From the NCBI RefSeq assembly GCF_002933815.1, contig NZ_BEYR01000008.1:110746-174745 (forward strand): a stretch of 64,000 nt of DNA, written 5' to 3'. The stretch's first letter is position 1, and each line of letters starts with the position of its first letter. Source of the DNA: Sphingobacterium sp. HMA12. Lineage in GTDB: Bacteria; Bacteroidota; Bacteroidia; Sphingobacteriales; Sphingobacteriaceae. Below are positions 44,382 to 53,702 of the stretch, piece after piece. The position numbers and the translations under genes are program-made. Under the pieces are notes generated by a model. The model was not told the DNA's origin and did not search any database. It saw only the letters and a program-made list of their open reading frames with translations.

Positions 44382-45329
44382 ATGAACACACAACGTATAA
44401 CAACTGGAATCACAATTCTTTTCATAGGGATTGTCTTATTATTATCCCAACTGAATAGCATTTCCTTTAATTGGGTTGGAATTTTCAGGTATTGGCCCTT
44501 ATTCATTGTCCTCGCAGGAATCCGAATGCTCGTTCCTAAAGATCAACAAATAGGACAGTTTATTGCTATCGGCGCCACTGTAATCATCTTGGGATTCCTT
44601 ACTTATATCGGTTTATCCACCCCAAAAGAGCCCCTATTAACACAATTGCTAAAAAATAAGGGTGTACAAATCGATATGGACGATCCAAATGATAAGACTA
44701 ATTATACAACGCAAAAACTGCAAATCCCTTTGGATGATAAAATCAAAAGCGCAACGTTAAGCGTCGATCTAGGTGCTACTTCGTTGAAAAACGATAGTAT
44801 AACAACATCATCCATCTTCACTGCCTATAATACCTCCAGTGACTATCTTTTGGGTATGACTACTCATGGGGAATCCCCAGATAAAATAAACATTAACTTA
44901 AAAGGTAAAGTTAAAGACAAAGATTTTAATAGTAAAAATAACAATACTTACATTGCGCTTAATCCAAATATCCTATGGAAGCTGAACTTTGATATCGGTG
45001 CAATTGATGCCAAATTAGATCTTTCACCTTATAAAATTGAGGTATTGGATATTGATGCCGGAGCGACAAGTCTAAAATTAAAACTTGGACAACCTCTCGC
45101 AACGACAAAAATATCCATGGATGCCGGTGCATCTTCGATCGAAATTGCAATCCCAAAAAATGCTGCATGTCGTATCACCAGCGATAATGCCTTATCATCT
45201 ACTTCTTATGAAGGCGATTTCTTAAAAACAGATGGTATGGTTAAATCAACAAATTACGATGCTGCAACCGAAAAATTTGATTTTGATATCAATGGTGGAA
45301 TCGCATCAATAAAAATTAGAAGATATTAA
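44382..45329 (+). CDS. LiaF/DUF5668-type membrane protein with toastrack-like C-terminal region
   Basis: 315 residues. Three hydrophobic helices (about 7-24, 33-49, 58-77) with 'FNWVGIFRYWPLFIVLAGI' match the LiaI-LiaF-TM/DUF5668 membrane unit. The exterior or cytoplasmic C-terminal half (about 110-315) is a repeat of short beta strands with recurring 'DLGATSL', 'DIGAIDAKL', 'DAGATSLKL' and 'DAGASSIEI' units, a beta-solenoid or toastrack-like layout. Relatives take part in envelope-stress signalling. It is single-gene and sits about 8 kb from the SPFH module. Confidence 0.8.
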   Translation: MNTQRITTGITILFIGIVLLLSQLNSISFNWVGIFRYWPLFIVLAGIRMLVPKDQQIGQFIAIGATVIILGFLTYIGLSTPKEPLLTQLLKNKGVQIDMDDPNDKTNYTTQKLQIPLDDKIKSATLSVDLGATSLKNDSITTSSIFTAYNTSSDYLLGMTTHGESPDKININLKGKVKDKDFNSKNNNTYIALNPNILWKLNFDIGAIDAKLDLSPYKIEVLDIDAGATSLKLKLGQPLATTKISMDAGASSIEIAIPKNAACRITSDNALSSTSYEGDFLKTDGMVKSTNYDAATEKFDFDINGGIASIKIRRY

Positions 45330-45358
45330 TTGACAGCGAATTTTTAGTCAAGAAAAGC

Positions 45359-45366
45359 TAACTTTG
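45359..45366 (+). promoter_or_regulatory. -7 element TAACTTTG for ispG, near-leaderless
   Basis: TAnnTTTG match eight bases before ATG 45375. A GTG at 45366 lies inside the element and is unlikely to be the start. Confidence 0.5.
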
Positions 45367-45374
45367 TGTTATAT

Positions 45375-47378
45375 ATGAACACAAGTAATATGTTGACTTT
45401 ACCAGGAATCTATTGCAATTCCAAGGTAGAATATTCGAGATGGAAGACCAGGGAAATTCAGATCGGTGATATCCCCATGGGTGGAGACAACCCGATCCGT
45501 ATTCAAAGTATGACTACGGTAGATACCATGGATACCCTGGGCTCTGTAGAACAAACCATTCGTATGGTGGAAGCAGGATGTGAATATGTCCGTATCACTG
45601 CACCTAGTATAAAAGAAGCTCAGAATCTAGCAAATATAAAAAGTGAACTTCGAAAAAGAGGCTACCATGTCCCCTTAGTCGCGGATATACACTTTACACC
45701 CAATGCGGCTGAAGTTGCAGCACGCATTGTTGAGAAGGTTCGGGTTAACCCCGGCAATTATGCCGACAAGAAGAAGTTTGACCAGTTATCCTATACTGCG
45801 CATGAATATAAATTGGAGCTAGAACGTATCTACACGAAGTTTGCTCCTTTGGTAAAGATCTGCAAGGAGTATGGTACTGCCATGCGCATCGGTACTAATC
45901 ATGGTTCACTTTCAGATCGGATCATGAGCCACTATGGGGATACCCCTGAGGGAATGGTCGAATCTGCGATGGAATTTATCCGCATGTGTGAAGATCTTAG
46001 TTTCCATAACCTTTGTATTTCAATGAAATCCTCCAACCCGCAAGTCATGGTCAAAGCCTACCGTCTGCTCGTTGAAAAGATGGTTGCTGAAAACATGAAT
46101 TATCCTTTACACCTTGGGGTGACCGAGGCTGGTGATGGAGAAGATGGTCGTGTAAAATCCGCAGTAGGGATAGGTACACTGCTGGAAGATGGACTTGGAG
46201 ATACGGTAAGGGTTTCCTTGACCGAGGAGCCTGAGCGAGAAGCTCCGGTAGCGATTGCCTTAGTCAATAGGTATAGCAAGCGAAAAGCCACCTTGGCCCG
46301 TCAGTCAGAAGAAATCATACAACTCTCCCCAGATAGTCCGGCTATCCCCTATCAGAGTCAAGAGGTCAATACCTTCATCGGTGGTTCGCTGGTGCCGCGG
46401 ATTGTGGTGGATATTTCAAATGAGAATCTCAAGGATGCGCAAATTCTGGCAAAAGTAGGTTACCGATATGATATGATTTTGGATAAATATCATATGGGGG
46501 AACAATCCGTAGATTTTGTCTATCTAGGAGATCAATTGCCTTCCTTTAATATGCCTGCCAATTTAAAACAGGTATATAACATTATGACCTGGTCGAAACT
46601 TCAGGACAAAACAAATATCCATCCGCTCTATACATTGGAAGAATTTGTCCAAACGGACAATAGGGATCGTGTTTTGAACATGGTGAAAATACGTAATACG
46701 GATTTAACGAGTCCATTATTTGAGTCACTGCTTTTAGACAAGACGGTTGTATTTATCTTAGAAACTGATCATACACATGGAATGGCTGACCAGCGTCAGT
46801 TTTTTCGAAATTTACAGGAAATAGGTATTGAGAATCCTGTTATTATCAAAAGGTCATATCGTAAAGCGGATTTTTCAGGGCCTATGGCCGAATTCATGAA
46901 TCCAGAGGAGCCTATCTCAAAAATACAGTTATATGCTGCCACCGATATGGGAGCTTTATTAATTGATGGTCTAGGCTCGGGGATATGGATTGATTCTCCA
47001 GCCACGCCATTAGCAAATATAGCATCACTTTCATTCGGTATATTACAGGCCACGCGTTCGAGAATATCCAAAACAGAATATATTTCTTGTCCAAGCTGCG
47101 GAAGGACCTTGTTCGATCTTCAGGAAACCACGCAAATGATTCGGAGTCGTACCAATCACCTCAAAGGCTTGAAAATTGGCATTATGGGTTGTATCGTGAA
47201 TGGCCCCGGTGAAATGGCCGATGCAGATTATGGTTACGTGGGTGCTGGCCCCGATAAAGTAACTTTGTACAGAGGTCAGCAAGTCGTCAAGAAGAACGTA
47301 AGCTCCGCGCAGGCATTGGACGAACTGATCAAGATCATTAAAGATGATGGGCGCTGGATTGATGAGGCTCAAGAATAA
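45375..47378 (+). CDS. ispG: 4-hydroxy-3-methylbut-2-enyl diphosphate synthase, long form
   Basis: 667 residues. The N-terminal TIM barrel starts with 'IGDIPMGGDNPIRIQSMT' and the C-terminal Fe-S domain has 'CPSCGRTLFDL' and 'GCIVNGPGEMADADYG'. Between them lies an insertion of roughly 250 residues (about 290-540), as in the plant, Chlamydia and Bacteroidota type. It converts methylerythritol cyclodiphosphate to HMBPP in the non-mevalonate isoprenoid route with a 4Fe-4S cluster. Alternative start MLT nine codons later is possible. Confidence 0.95.
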   Translation: MNTSNMLTLPGIYCNSKVEYSRWKTREIQIGDIPMGGDNPIRIQSMTTVDTMDTLGSVEQTIRMVEAGCEYVRITAPSIKEAQNLANIKSELRKRGYHVPLVADIHFTPNAAEVAARIVEKVRVNPGNYADKKKFDQLSYTAHEYKLELERIYTKFAPLVKICKEYGTAMRIGTNHGSLSDRIMSHYGDTPEGMVESAMEFIRMCEDLSFHNLCISMKSSNPQVMVKAYRLLVEKMVAENMNYPLHLGVTEAGDGEDGRVKSAVGIGTLLEDGLGDTVRVSLTEEPEREAPVAIALVNRYSKRKATLARQSEEIIQLSPDSPAIPYQSQEVNTFIGGSLVPRIVVDISNENLKDAQILAKVGYRYDMILDKYHMGEQSVDFVYLGDQLPSFNMPANLKQVYNIMTWSKLQDKTNIHPLYTLEEFVQTDNRDRVLNMVKIRNTDLTSPLFESLLLDKTVVFILETDHTHGMADQRQFFRNLQEIGIENPVIIKRSYRKADFSGPMAEFMNPEEPISKIQLYAATDMGALLIDGLGSGIWIDSPATPLANIASLSFGILQATRSRISKTEYISCPSCGRTLFDLQETTQMIRSRTNHLKGLKIGIMGCIVNGPGEMADADYGYVGAGPDKVTLYRGQQVVKKNVSSAQALDELIKIIKDDGRWIDEAQE

Positions 47379-47380
47379 AT

Positions 47381-47420
47381 AAAAAAACAAGGGGGATCAA
47401 ATGATCCCCCTTGTTTTTTT
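47381..47420. terminator. Bidirectional terminator between ispG and the T9SS-domain gene
   Basis: A nearly perfect palindrome: AAAAAAACAAGGGGGATCA and its complement around a very short loop. A7 left and T7 right allow use in both directions. Confidence 0.88.
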
Positions 47421-47461
47421 ATTTTAACGATGTTGATTATCAATCAAATCTTTTCTTTCAA

Positions 47462-47893
47462 TTAACGGACAGAAAATCTTTTTACAACAGTCTCCGATCC
47501 GGCAACTACACGCACAAAATAAAATCCAGTTGTCAATTTCCCTCCATGTTCAAACGAAAGATTTTGAATACCAGCATCAAGATTTCCATTCATCAACTGT
47601 AGAATCTCGTTTCCTAAAGCATCCATGACCTTAATAGATACACTCGATGACTTTGCCAATTTAAATGAAAGATTAACCTGTTCGGCAATAGGATTATAGA
47701 ATACTTTAACGTTATTAATCAGTTTTTCTGTATCCTTGATCGTGTTATCGCCAAATCCCTCATTACCGTTCCAAGTAGCTTGCAAATAAGTATGGTCATC
47801 AGGAGATTTCGCATACACCTGAGCTACCCCGCTGCACAAAGTCAGTGCGGTAATAAGTGTTAAATAAGCTGCTTTAAGTAGATTTCTCCCCAT
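47462..47893 (-). CDS. Minimal T9SS type A sorting-domain protein
   Basis: 143 residues: signal peptide (about 1-28, ending 'VYAKS'), a short linker (about 30-58) and then almost only the type IX secretion C-terminal domain: 'VFYNPIAEQVNLSF', 'SVSIKVMDALGNEIL', 'GIQNLSFE', 'LTTGFYFVRVVAG', 'VVKRFSVR'. The usual large cargo domain is absent. It may be a small surface-anchored protein or a remnant of a larger cargo. Transport through the T9SS is inferred from the domain. Confidence 0.82.
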   Translation of the reverse strand: MGRNLLKAAYLTLITALTLCSGVAQVYAKSPDDHTYLQATWNGNEGFGDNTIKDTEKLINNVKVFYNPIAEQVNLSFKLAKSSSVSIKVMDALGNEILQLMNGNLDAGIQNLSFEHGGKLTTGFYFVRVVAGSETVVKRFSVR

Positions 47894-47932
47894 AGTGTTA
47901 AATTAGACTTCAAATATTGGTTACGGTTTAAT

Positions 47933-47940
47933 CAAATATA
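47933..47940 (-). promoter_or_regulatory. Possible -7 element TATATTTG for the T9SS-domain gene
   Basis: TAnnTTTG match with GTTGTTG about 20 bases upstream; predicted leader about 35 bases. A second match (TAACTTTG) sits at 47967-47974. The rest of the 47894-48152 gap is AT-rich without a gene. Confidence 0.4.
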
Positions 47941-48114
47941 ACGCTAACTATTTGAATTATCAACAACAAAGTTACTATTTTGTTTAAAAGTTTTTTAGTG
48001 AATCGAGGGATCAAAAGATTCTTTTAACAAATTTTAACAGCTATTGTGCATGTCAAATGAAATGCTAAAATTTGGCGCAGAAAATGTACCTGCTTAGAGT
48101 ACAAGTAAAAAGTA

Positions 48115-48122
48115 TATTTTTG
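48115..48122 (+). promoter_or_regulatory. -7 element TATTTTTG for kup
   Basis: TAnnTTTG match followed by CA; predicted leader about 26 bases before ATG 48153. Confidence 0.45.
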
Positions 48123-48152
48123 CATTATATTTTGAAATAAAATAATAATTAA

Positions 48153-50099
48153 ATGACAGATAACAGTCATCACAACAGCATCAATAAGGTGAGCTTCGCC
48201 GGATTATTGATCAGTTTAGGAATCGTGTTCGGAGATATCGGAACCTCCCCGCTATATGTCTTCAAAGCAATCATGGGACAGGGTGCCATTCAAAAAGATC
48301 TCGTTCTGGGCGGTCTCTCCTGCGTCTTTTGGACACTTACCTTACAAACCACCATTAAATACGTCTGGATCACGTTGCGCGCGGACAACAAAGGCGAGGG
48401 CGGAATCCTTTCACTTTACTCGTTGGTCCGCAAACGGGCACCTTGGTTAATTTTTCCCGCGATGATCGGTGCAGCAACGTTACTTGCCGATGGGATGATC
48501 ACACCAGCCATCACCATATCCTCAGCGATAGAAGGATTGGACATCAAATTTCCGGGCTTGCCAACCGTACCAATTGTCGTAACGATTATTTCCTTGCTTT
48601 TTATTATTCAACGGTTTGGTACTTCTGTCGTCGGAAAGGTGTTTGGCCCATTAATGACGATCTGGTTCACTATTATTGGTGTCCTTGGTCTATCTCATAT
48701 CCATTTGGCGCCGGAAGTAATGAAAGCAATCAATCCATATTACGCTTTTCATATTTTAATAACCTACCCACACTCGCTACTCCTCATCGGCGCAGTATTC
48801 CTCTGTACTACAGGTGCTGAAGCCTTGTATTCAGATATGGGCCACTGTGGTAAGGCAAATATTCGCATCAGCTGGATCTATGTCAAAATTACCTTGATAT
48901 TAAACTATTTTGGTCAAGGAGCTTGGTTATTGACACAAGAAGGAAGGGTCTTAGGTGGGGCAAATCCATTTTACTCGATTATGCCGGATTGGTTTATCGG
49001 CTATGGTATTGCTATTGCGACCATTGCTGCCGTAATCGCCAGCCAGGCGATGATTTCTGGATCTTATACCTTAATCTCGGAAGCCGTACGTTTAAATATC
49101 TGGCCCAAAGTTGCTATACGCTATCCGAGCGAGCATAAAGGACAATTATATGTCCCATCGATCAACCTCATTCTCTGGATTGGCTGTATGATCGTTATCT
49201 GGGTTTTTGAAGAATCAAGCAAAATGGATGCAGCCTATGGTCTTGCCATCAACCTAACGGTATTAATGACAACAGTTCTAATGGGCTATTTCCTTGCCAT
49301 GAAAAAAGTCAATCGCGTGCTCATCGGCATTTTCCTAGTCGCCTATTTTGTGATTGAATTGACCTTCCTGATTGGTAACGGTGTAAAAATTGCTCACGGT
49401 GGTTGGTTGACATTGCTATTAGCGATTGCCCTGTTCGGTACAATGTACTGCTGGTATACAGCGCGTAAGATTAAAAATCGTTTTGTCAATTTTATCAATA
49501 TCAATAAATATTATCCGATTATATCGGAATTGAGTGAAGACAAATCCGTCCCGCCTTTTGCCTCACATTTGGTATACTTGACCAGCGCGAATTTCAAATC
49601 TGAAATCGAAGCTAAGATTATTTATTCCATCATCAATAAAAAACCGAAGCGCGCCGACGTTTATTGGCTGGTCCACGTCGATGTCATGGATCACCCACAC
49701 ACAAGAGAATACTCCATTGATCAACTTATCCCTGGAAAACTGATTCGCATCGACTTTAAATTAGGTTTTAGAGAAGAGCAGCGTATCAGTCTACTTTTCC
49801 GAAAAGTCGTTGAAGACATGGTTAAAAAAGGCGAAATAGACATTACAAGCCAATACGATACCCTACGTAAACATAATATTCCAGGAGATTTCAAATTTGT
49901 TGTGCTGGAGAAAGTATTATCCAAAACCAATCAGATGTCGTGGATCGAAAAAGTGATTATGGACATTTATGGTTACCTGAAAAAAATGAGTTTATCCGAA
50001 GAAAAAGGATTTGGTTTAGATTCTAGTTTTGTCACAGTTGAGCGAGTTCCGCTGAATTTTCCGCAGACATCGGAGGTTCATCTCATACGAAAAGATTAA
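48153..50099 (+). CDS. kup: KUP-family potassium uptake transporter
   Basis: 648 residues with about twelve membrane helices in the first 430 and a soluble C-terminal domain. Family motifs: 'GIVFGDIGTSPLYVFK' at the N-terminus, 'GEGGILSLYSLV', 'GDMITPAI'-like 'ADGMITPAITISSAIEG', and 'TGAEALYSDMGHCG'. It imports K+, probably with protons. It is a single gene with its own terminator. Confidence 0.94.
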   Translation: MTDNSHHNSINKVSFAGLLISLGIVFGDIGTSPLYVFKAIMGQGAIQKDLVLGGLSCVFWTLTLQTTIKYVWITLRADNKGEGGILSLYSLVRKRAPWLIFPAMIGAATLLADGMITPAITISSAIEGLDIKFPGLPTVPIVVTIISLLFIIQRFGTSVVGKVFGPLMTIWFTIIGVLGLSHIHLAPEVMKAINPYYAFHILITYPHSLLLIGAVFLCTTGAEALYSDMGHCGKANIRISWIYVKITLILNYFGQGAWLLTQEGRVLGGANPFYSIMPDWFIGYGIAIATIAAVIASQAMISGSYTLISEAVRLNIWPKVAIRYPSEHKGQLYVPSINLILWIGCMIVIWVFEESSKMDAAYGLAINLTVLMTTVLMGYFLAMKKVNRVLIGIFLVAYFVIELTFLIGNGVKIAHGGWLTLLLAIALFGTMYCWYTARKIKNRFVNFININKYYPIISELSEDKSVPPFASHLVYLTSANFKSEIEAKIIYSIINKKPKRADVYWLVHVDVMDHPHTREYSIDQLIPGKLIRIDFKLGFREEQRISLLFRKVVEDMVKKGEIDITSQYDTLRKHNIPGDFKFVVLEKVLSKTNQMSWIEKVIMDIYGYLKKMSLSEEKGFGLDSSFVTVERVPLNFPQTSEVHLIRKD

Positions 50100-50105
50100 G
50101 TCTTT

Positions 50106-50135
50106 AAAGGTGGTGCAAAAGCATCACCTTTTTTA
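50106..50135 (+). terminator. Terminator after kup
   Basis: AAAGGTGGTGC pairs with GCATCACCTTT (one G-T pair) around AAAA, followed by a T run. Confidence 0.8.
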
Positions 50136-50151
50136 TTCAATAGAATTGCAT

Positions 50152-50159
50152 TACTTTTG
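50152..50159 (+). promoter_or_regulatory. -7 element TACTTTTG for rlmF
   Basis: TAnnTTTG match 16 bases before ATG 50176. It argues against the upstream GTG of the longer frame. Confidence 0.5.
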
Positions 50160-50175
50160 TTGCAAATATTATAAC

Positions 50176-51087
50176 ATGGCAGACGCTAATCCAACAAAGA
50201 AATTACACCCTCGAAATAGACATCTCGATAATTACAATTTTGACGAACTTTGCAAAGTCGAACCTTCCTTAAAAGAATTTGTCACGCTAAATGCCTATAA
50301 AATCAAAACAATTGATTTTAATAACCCTGAAGCTGTGAAAGTCTTAAACCAAGCGCTTCTAAAAAAATACTACCACATTCAACATTGGGATATTCCAAAG
50401 GAAAATCTATGCCCCCCAATTCCGGGTAGAGCAGATTATATTCATTATGTTGCTGACGTGCTTGCCAGGGATAATAATGGCGAAATTCCAAAAGGAGGAA
50501 AAGTAAAGGTGCTGGATATTGGTGTGGGTGCAAGTTGTATCTATCCCATTATTGGTCATCAGGAATACGGCTGGAGTTTTGTTGGTTCAGAAATCATAAA
50601 AAGAGCTTATAAAAACGCTATTGAAATTACGCGCACCAATATGAGCCTCAAAAAGAACATCCAAATACGGTTACAAAACAATCCAAAAGCGATTTTCAAA
50701 GATATCATTCTGCCGGGCGAAAAATTCGATATGATTATCTGCAATCCACCTTTCTTTAGTTCACAAACGGAAGCATTACAACAATCTGTACGTAAAACTA
50801 CTGGCATAAAAGATGCTAAAATAGAGGAGACGACCGTTGTCCAAACCTTTTCAGGACAAGGAAGTGAGCTCTGGTGCGACGGCGGGGAGAAGGCTTTCTT
50901 GACGCGCATGATATTTGAGAGCCAGTTCTATAAAGATCAGGTCAAATGGTTTTCCTCTCTGGTTGCCCACCGTGAGGATGTTCGTTTTCTCCAGCATAAG
51001 CTAAAGAAAATCAATGTAAAAGAATCGGAAGTTATCCGTATGGAACAAGGGAACAAAGTGAGTCGAATCCTGTTGTGGAGATTTTAA
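50176..51087 (+). CDS. rlmF: 23S rRNA (adenine(1618)-N6)-methyltransferase
   Basis: 303 residues from ATG 50176. The family opening 'LHPRNRH' plus 'NYDF'-like 'NYNFDELCK', SAM loop 'VLDIGVGASCIYPIIG' and N6-adenine catalytic 'NPPFFSS' are present. It methylates A1618 of 23S rRNA. It is a single gene between kup and a convergent permease. Confidence 0.93.
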   Translation: MADANPTKKLHPRNRHLDNYNFDELCKVEPSLKEFVTLNAYKIKTIDFNNPEAVKVLNQALLKKYYHIQHWDIPKENLCPPIPGRADYIHYVADVLARDNNGEIPKGGKVKVLDIGVGASCIYPIIGHQEYGWSFVGSEIIKRAYKNAIEITRTNMSLKKNIQIRLQNNPKAIFKDIILPGEKFDMIICNPPFFSSQTEALQQSVRKTTGIKDAKIEETTVVQTFSGQGSELWCDGGEKAFLTRMIFESQFYKDQVKWFSSLVAHREDVRFLQHKLKKINVKESEVIRMEQGNKVSRILLWRF

Positions 51088-51089
51088 AT

Positions 51090-51119
51090 AAAAAAGGAGC
51101 TATTGATAGCTCCTTTTTT
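51090..51119. terminator. Bidirectional terminator between rlmF and the APC permease
   Basis: AAAAAAGGAGCTAT pairs with ATAGCTCCTTTTTT around a tiny loop; A and T runs on the two sides. Confidence 0.85.
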
Positions 51120-51141
51120 ATTTAAAAATAGAATTCCAGAT

Positions 51142-52836
51142 TTAAACAGTTACCGATTTATTTAACTTAGAGTGTTTATAGCCATACATAAAATACACGC
51201 CTAGACCAATAACCAACCAAATGACAAAAATAATCCAATTACTGGCGCCAAGTTCGGTCATCAGGTATAGATTGATCAATATCCCGATAACAGGCAAAAG
51301 TGAAAAATTCATTTTAAAACTATAGATAGTCAAGCCCAGCCATGTCAGCCAAAAAATAATCACCAACATTTTATGTTCCACAATTTCCAGAAGGGAAAGT
51401 TTTTTCCACTCGTCCAAGGTATCCTGTCCATATATTGTGATCAAGACGATAGCGATGAATAGTCCTGCACCCACCACATATTTGCCATTAATGTAGGGAA
51501 CTTTAAATTTAGATTTCGCGGACAGTCCCGAATAATCCATATAAAGTACCCCTGCACAAACTAAGATAAAAGCGAAGAATGTACCTACACTTGTCAAGTC
51601 GACAAAGAAGTCCATTTTGAAGAATAATGAGGGAACAGCTACGACCAGCCCTGTTACAATTGTTGCAAAAGAAGGTGTTTTATATTTGGGGTGAATCGTC
51701 GCAAATTTCTTCCATAACAATCCATCCCTGCTCATTGTCATCCAGATCCTTGGCTGTGCCAATTGATAGACCAATAGTGCACTAGTAATCGCAATTACCG
51801 ATGTCACGGATATAATTCCGGCCATATGGTCAAATCCAACATACTTGAATACGAAAGCTAAAGGATCTTTCACATTAAGTTCAGTATAATTTACCATTCC
51901 CGTCAATACTAAAGTAATAGCAACATATAATACCGTACAGATCAGCAAGCAATAAATCATGGCTTTAGGTAGATCGCGTTGCGGATTTTTACATTCCTCA
52001 GCAGTTGTGGAGATCGAGTCAAATCCGATAAAAGCAAAGAATACAGCAGCAACACTTCCGAGTACACCCTCTAGTCCATTCGGTGCAAAAGGCGTCCAGT
52101 TTTCGGGTTTTACATAAAATATTCCCCCAAAAATAACCGCTAGGATTATCCCCACTTTGATCATCACCATAATCATGCTCGCTTTTTGGGACTCCTTAAT
52201 GCCAATATAGACAAGCCAAGTGACCAAAAAAGTAATTACTCCGGCGGGCAAGTCAAATATAATGGGCATTCCAGCGAGCCGTGGCGCACTATTAAATGCG
52301 GCAAGTCCGTGCTGATCGATAGCAGTAAGGCTAGCCATACCATGTTGATTCATTTTATCCACGGCATCATAAGCATAGCCCGGGGCCATGGAAAGCCAAG
52401 CAGGTATGTGTAAACCAAAACCTTCTAGCATGGAAACAAAATACTGTGACCAGGAAATAGCGATAACGGTATTTGAAACTGCGTACTCTAACACCAGTGC
52501 CCAGCCTATAATCCAGGCAAACAGTTCGCCAAACGCCACATAAGCGTACGTATAAGCTGATCCTGAAACAGGTACAGTACTCGCAAACTGTGCATAGGCC
52601 AGAGCCGTAAACACGCAGGCAAAAGCAGTAAAGATAAATAGCAGGGAAACAGCAGGCCCACCTTCATAACTCGCCAATCCGATGGTGCTAAAGATTCCAG
52701 CGCCCACAATAGCAGCTATACCCAATGAAACGAGATCGGTTACTCCCAACACTTTTGCGAGGCCAGTTCCACCCTCCTTTTGGGTATCCAGTAGGATCTG
52801 ATCAACACTTTTCTTCCGAAAAAGTCTATGTGACAT
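51142..52836 (-). CDS. APC-family amino acid permease (cationic amino acid transporter type)
   Basis: 564 residues with about twelve helices plus extra C-terminal ones. 'VSLGIAAIVGAGIFSTIG' in helix 1 is the substrate-contact motif; 'FFAFIGFDSISTTAEECKNPQRDLP' type wording follows in helix 6-7 and 'LAQPRIWMTMSRDGLL' later. It probably imports amino acids by proton symport; the exact substrate is not decided by sequence. An unusual roughly 45-residue loop (about 148-192) carries Gln/His/Asn-rich residues. Confidence 0.88.
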   Translation of the reverse strand: MSHRLFRKKSVDQILLDTQKEGGTGLAKVLGVTDLVSLGIAAIVGAGIFSTIGLASYEGGPAVSLLFIFTAFACVFTALAYAQFASTVPVSGSAYTYAYVAFGELFAWIIGWALVLEYAVSNTVIAISWSQYFVSMLEGFGLHIPAWLSMAPGYAYDAVDKMNQHGMASLTAIDQHGLAAFNSAPRLAGMPIIFDLPAGVITFLVTWLVYIGIKESQKASMIMVMIKVGIILAVIFGGIFYVKPENWTPFAPNGLEGVLGSVAAVFFAFIGFDSISTTAEECKNPQRDLPKAMIYCLLICTVLYVAITLVLTGMVNYTELNVKDPLAFVFKYVGFDHMAGIISVTSVIAITSALLVYQLAQPRIWMTMSRDGLLWKKFATIHPKYKTPSFATIVTGLVVAVPSLFFKMDFFVDLTSVGTFFAFILVCAGVLYMDYSGLSAKSKFKVPYINGKYVVGAGLFIAIVLITIYGQDTLDEWKKLSLLEIVEHKMLVIIFWLTWLGLTIYSFKMNFSLLPVIGILINLYLMTELGASNWIIFVIWLVIGLGVYFMYGYKHSKLNKSVTV

Positions 52837-52915
52837 GTAAAATTAGTTTTATACGTAAAATTATGCGAAAATAAATATTTTCAAGGTCTTATACTATTGG
52901 TATTTTTCGGGCAGA

Positions 52916-53599
52916 CTATTTAAAGTCGACCAGCTCATAATGAATATAATGGTAAATCTCTTGGTAATCCGTCATATGATGCTGTAAATAAGAAATCAAT
53001 TGTTCCGTCAGTAATTGGCGATGATGCTCCTGAACGTCAAATTGCCAGAGGCGTTTACAGATATTGAAAAGTGCACCGGCAATTTTTTCAATATGTGCAT
53101 AGTCATAGAGATATTTCCAGTCAATAAATTGATGGTAAAATTTCTCAAATTTAGGAATATCACTCAATTGGTTTATTTTCAGAAATTTTCGTAAAGCATC
53201 TTCACTCACCTGCGACATTGCCACATAAAATTTATCAATGGAAACCGCCTTCTGCTGTGTTAGAATATGATCCAACAACAATTCCAAGGCAATATGGGCC
53301 ATAAAGGAAGGCCGAATGGGCAATCCTTGCAAACTTGGCTGTATCTGTAACTTTAACTGATGTGTATGATGAAAAAAATACGTTGAATTATGAAAAAGGC
53401 GATCGACCTCAATATGACGGTTCCAGCCAATATAAAGCTGTTCCAGCAATGGATTATCCAGCAATTCATCTTCATATTGCCTAGGCTTAAGGACAAAAGT
53501 TTTATCTGCATTTTTTAATAGATCCGGCAACAACCCACCGACAATTCGCTCGGGATTGGTCGCAAACCGCTCAAAATAAAAATGTGATAAAAAATTCAT
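52916..53599 (-). CDS. AcpH-like acyl-carrier-protein phosphodiesterase family protein
   Basis: 227 residues. The N-terminus 'MNFLSHFYFERF' and 'RIVGGLLPDLLK' match the ACP phosphodiesterase (DUF479) entry motifs, and 'GWNRHIEVDRLFHNSTYFF' gives the His/Asp metal site. AcpH removes 4'-phosphopantetheine from ACP. The rest diverges from characterised AcpH, so activity is likely but unproven. Upstream 103 bases divide it from divergent tyrS. Confidence 0.72.
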   Translation of the reverse strand: MNFLSHFYFERFATNPERIVGGLLPDLLKNADKTFVLKPRQYEDELLDNPLLEQLYIGWNRHIEVDRLFHNSTYFFHHTHQLKLQIQPSLQGLPIRPSFMAHIALELLLDHILTQQKAVSIDKFYVAMSQVSEDALRKFLKINQLSDIPKFEKFYHQFIDWKYLYDYAHIEKIAGALFNICKRLWQFDVQEHHRQLLTEQLISYLQHHMTDYQEIYHYIHYELVDFK

Positions 53600-53659
53600 A
53601 TTAGCTTATTAGCGTGTGCTTTTATCTGGAATTATTCGCTCAATATACGCTTAATCTCC

Positions 53660-53667
53660 TATCTTTG
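53660..53667 (+). promoter_or_regulatory. -7 element TATCTTTG for tyrS
   Basis: TAnnTTTG followed by C, a strong form of the Bacteroidota element; predicted leader about 31 bases. Confidence 0.55.
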
Positions 53668-53702
53668 CATCTTGTAAATTAAAAAATTAAATCCATTTAA
53701 CA

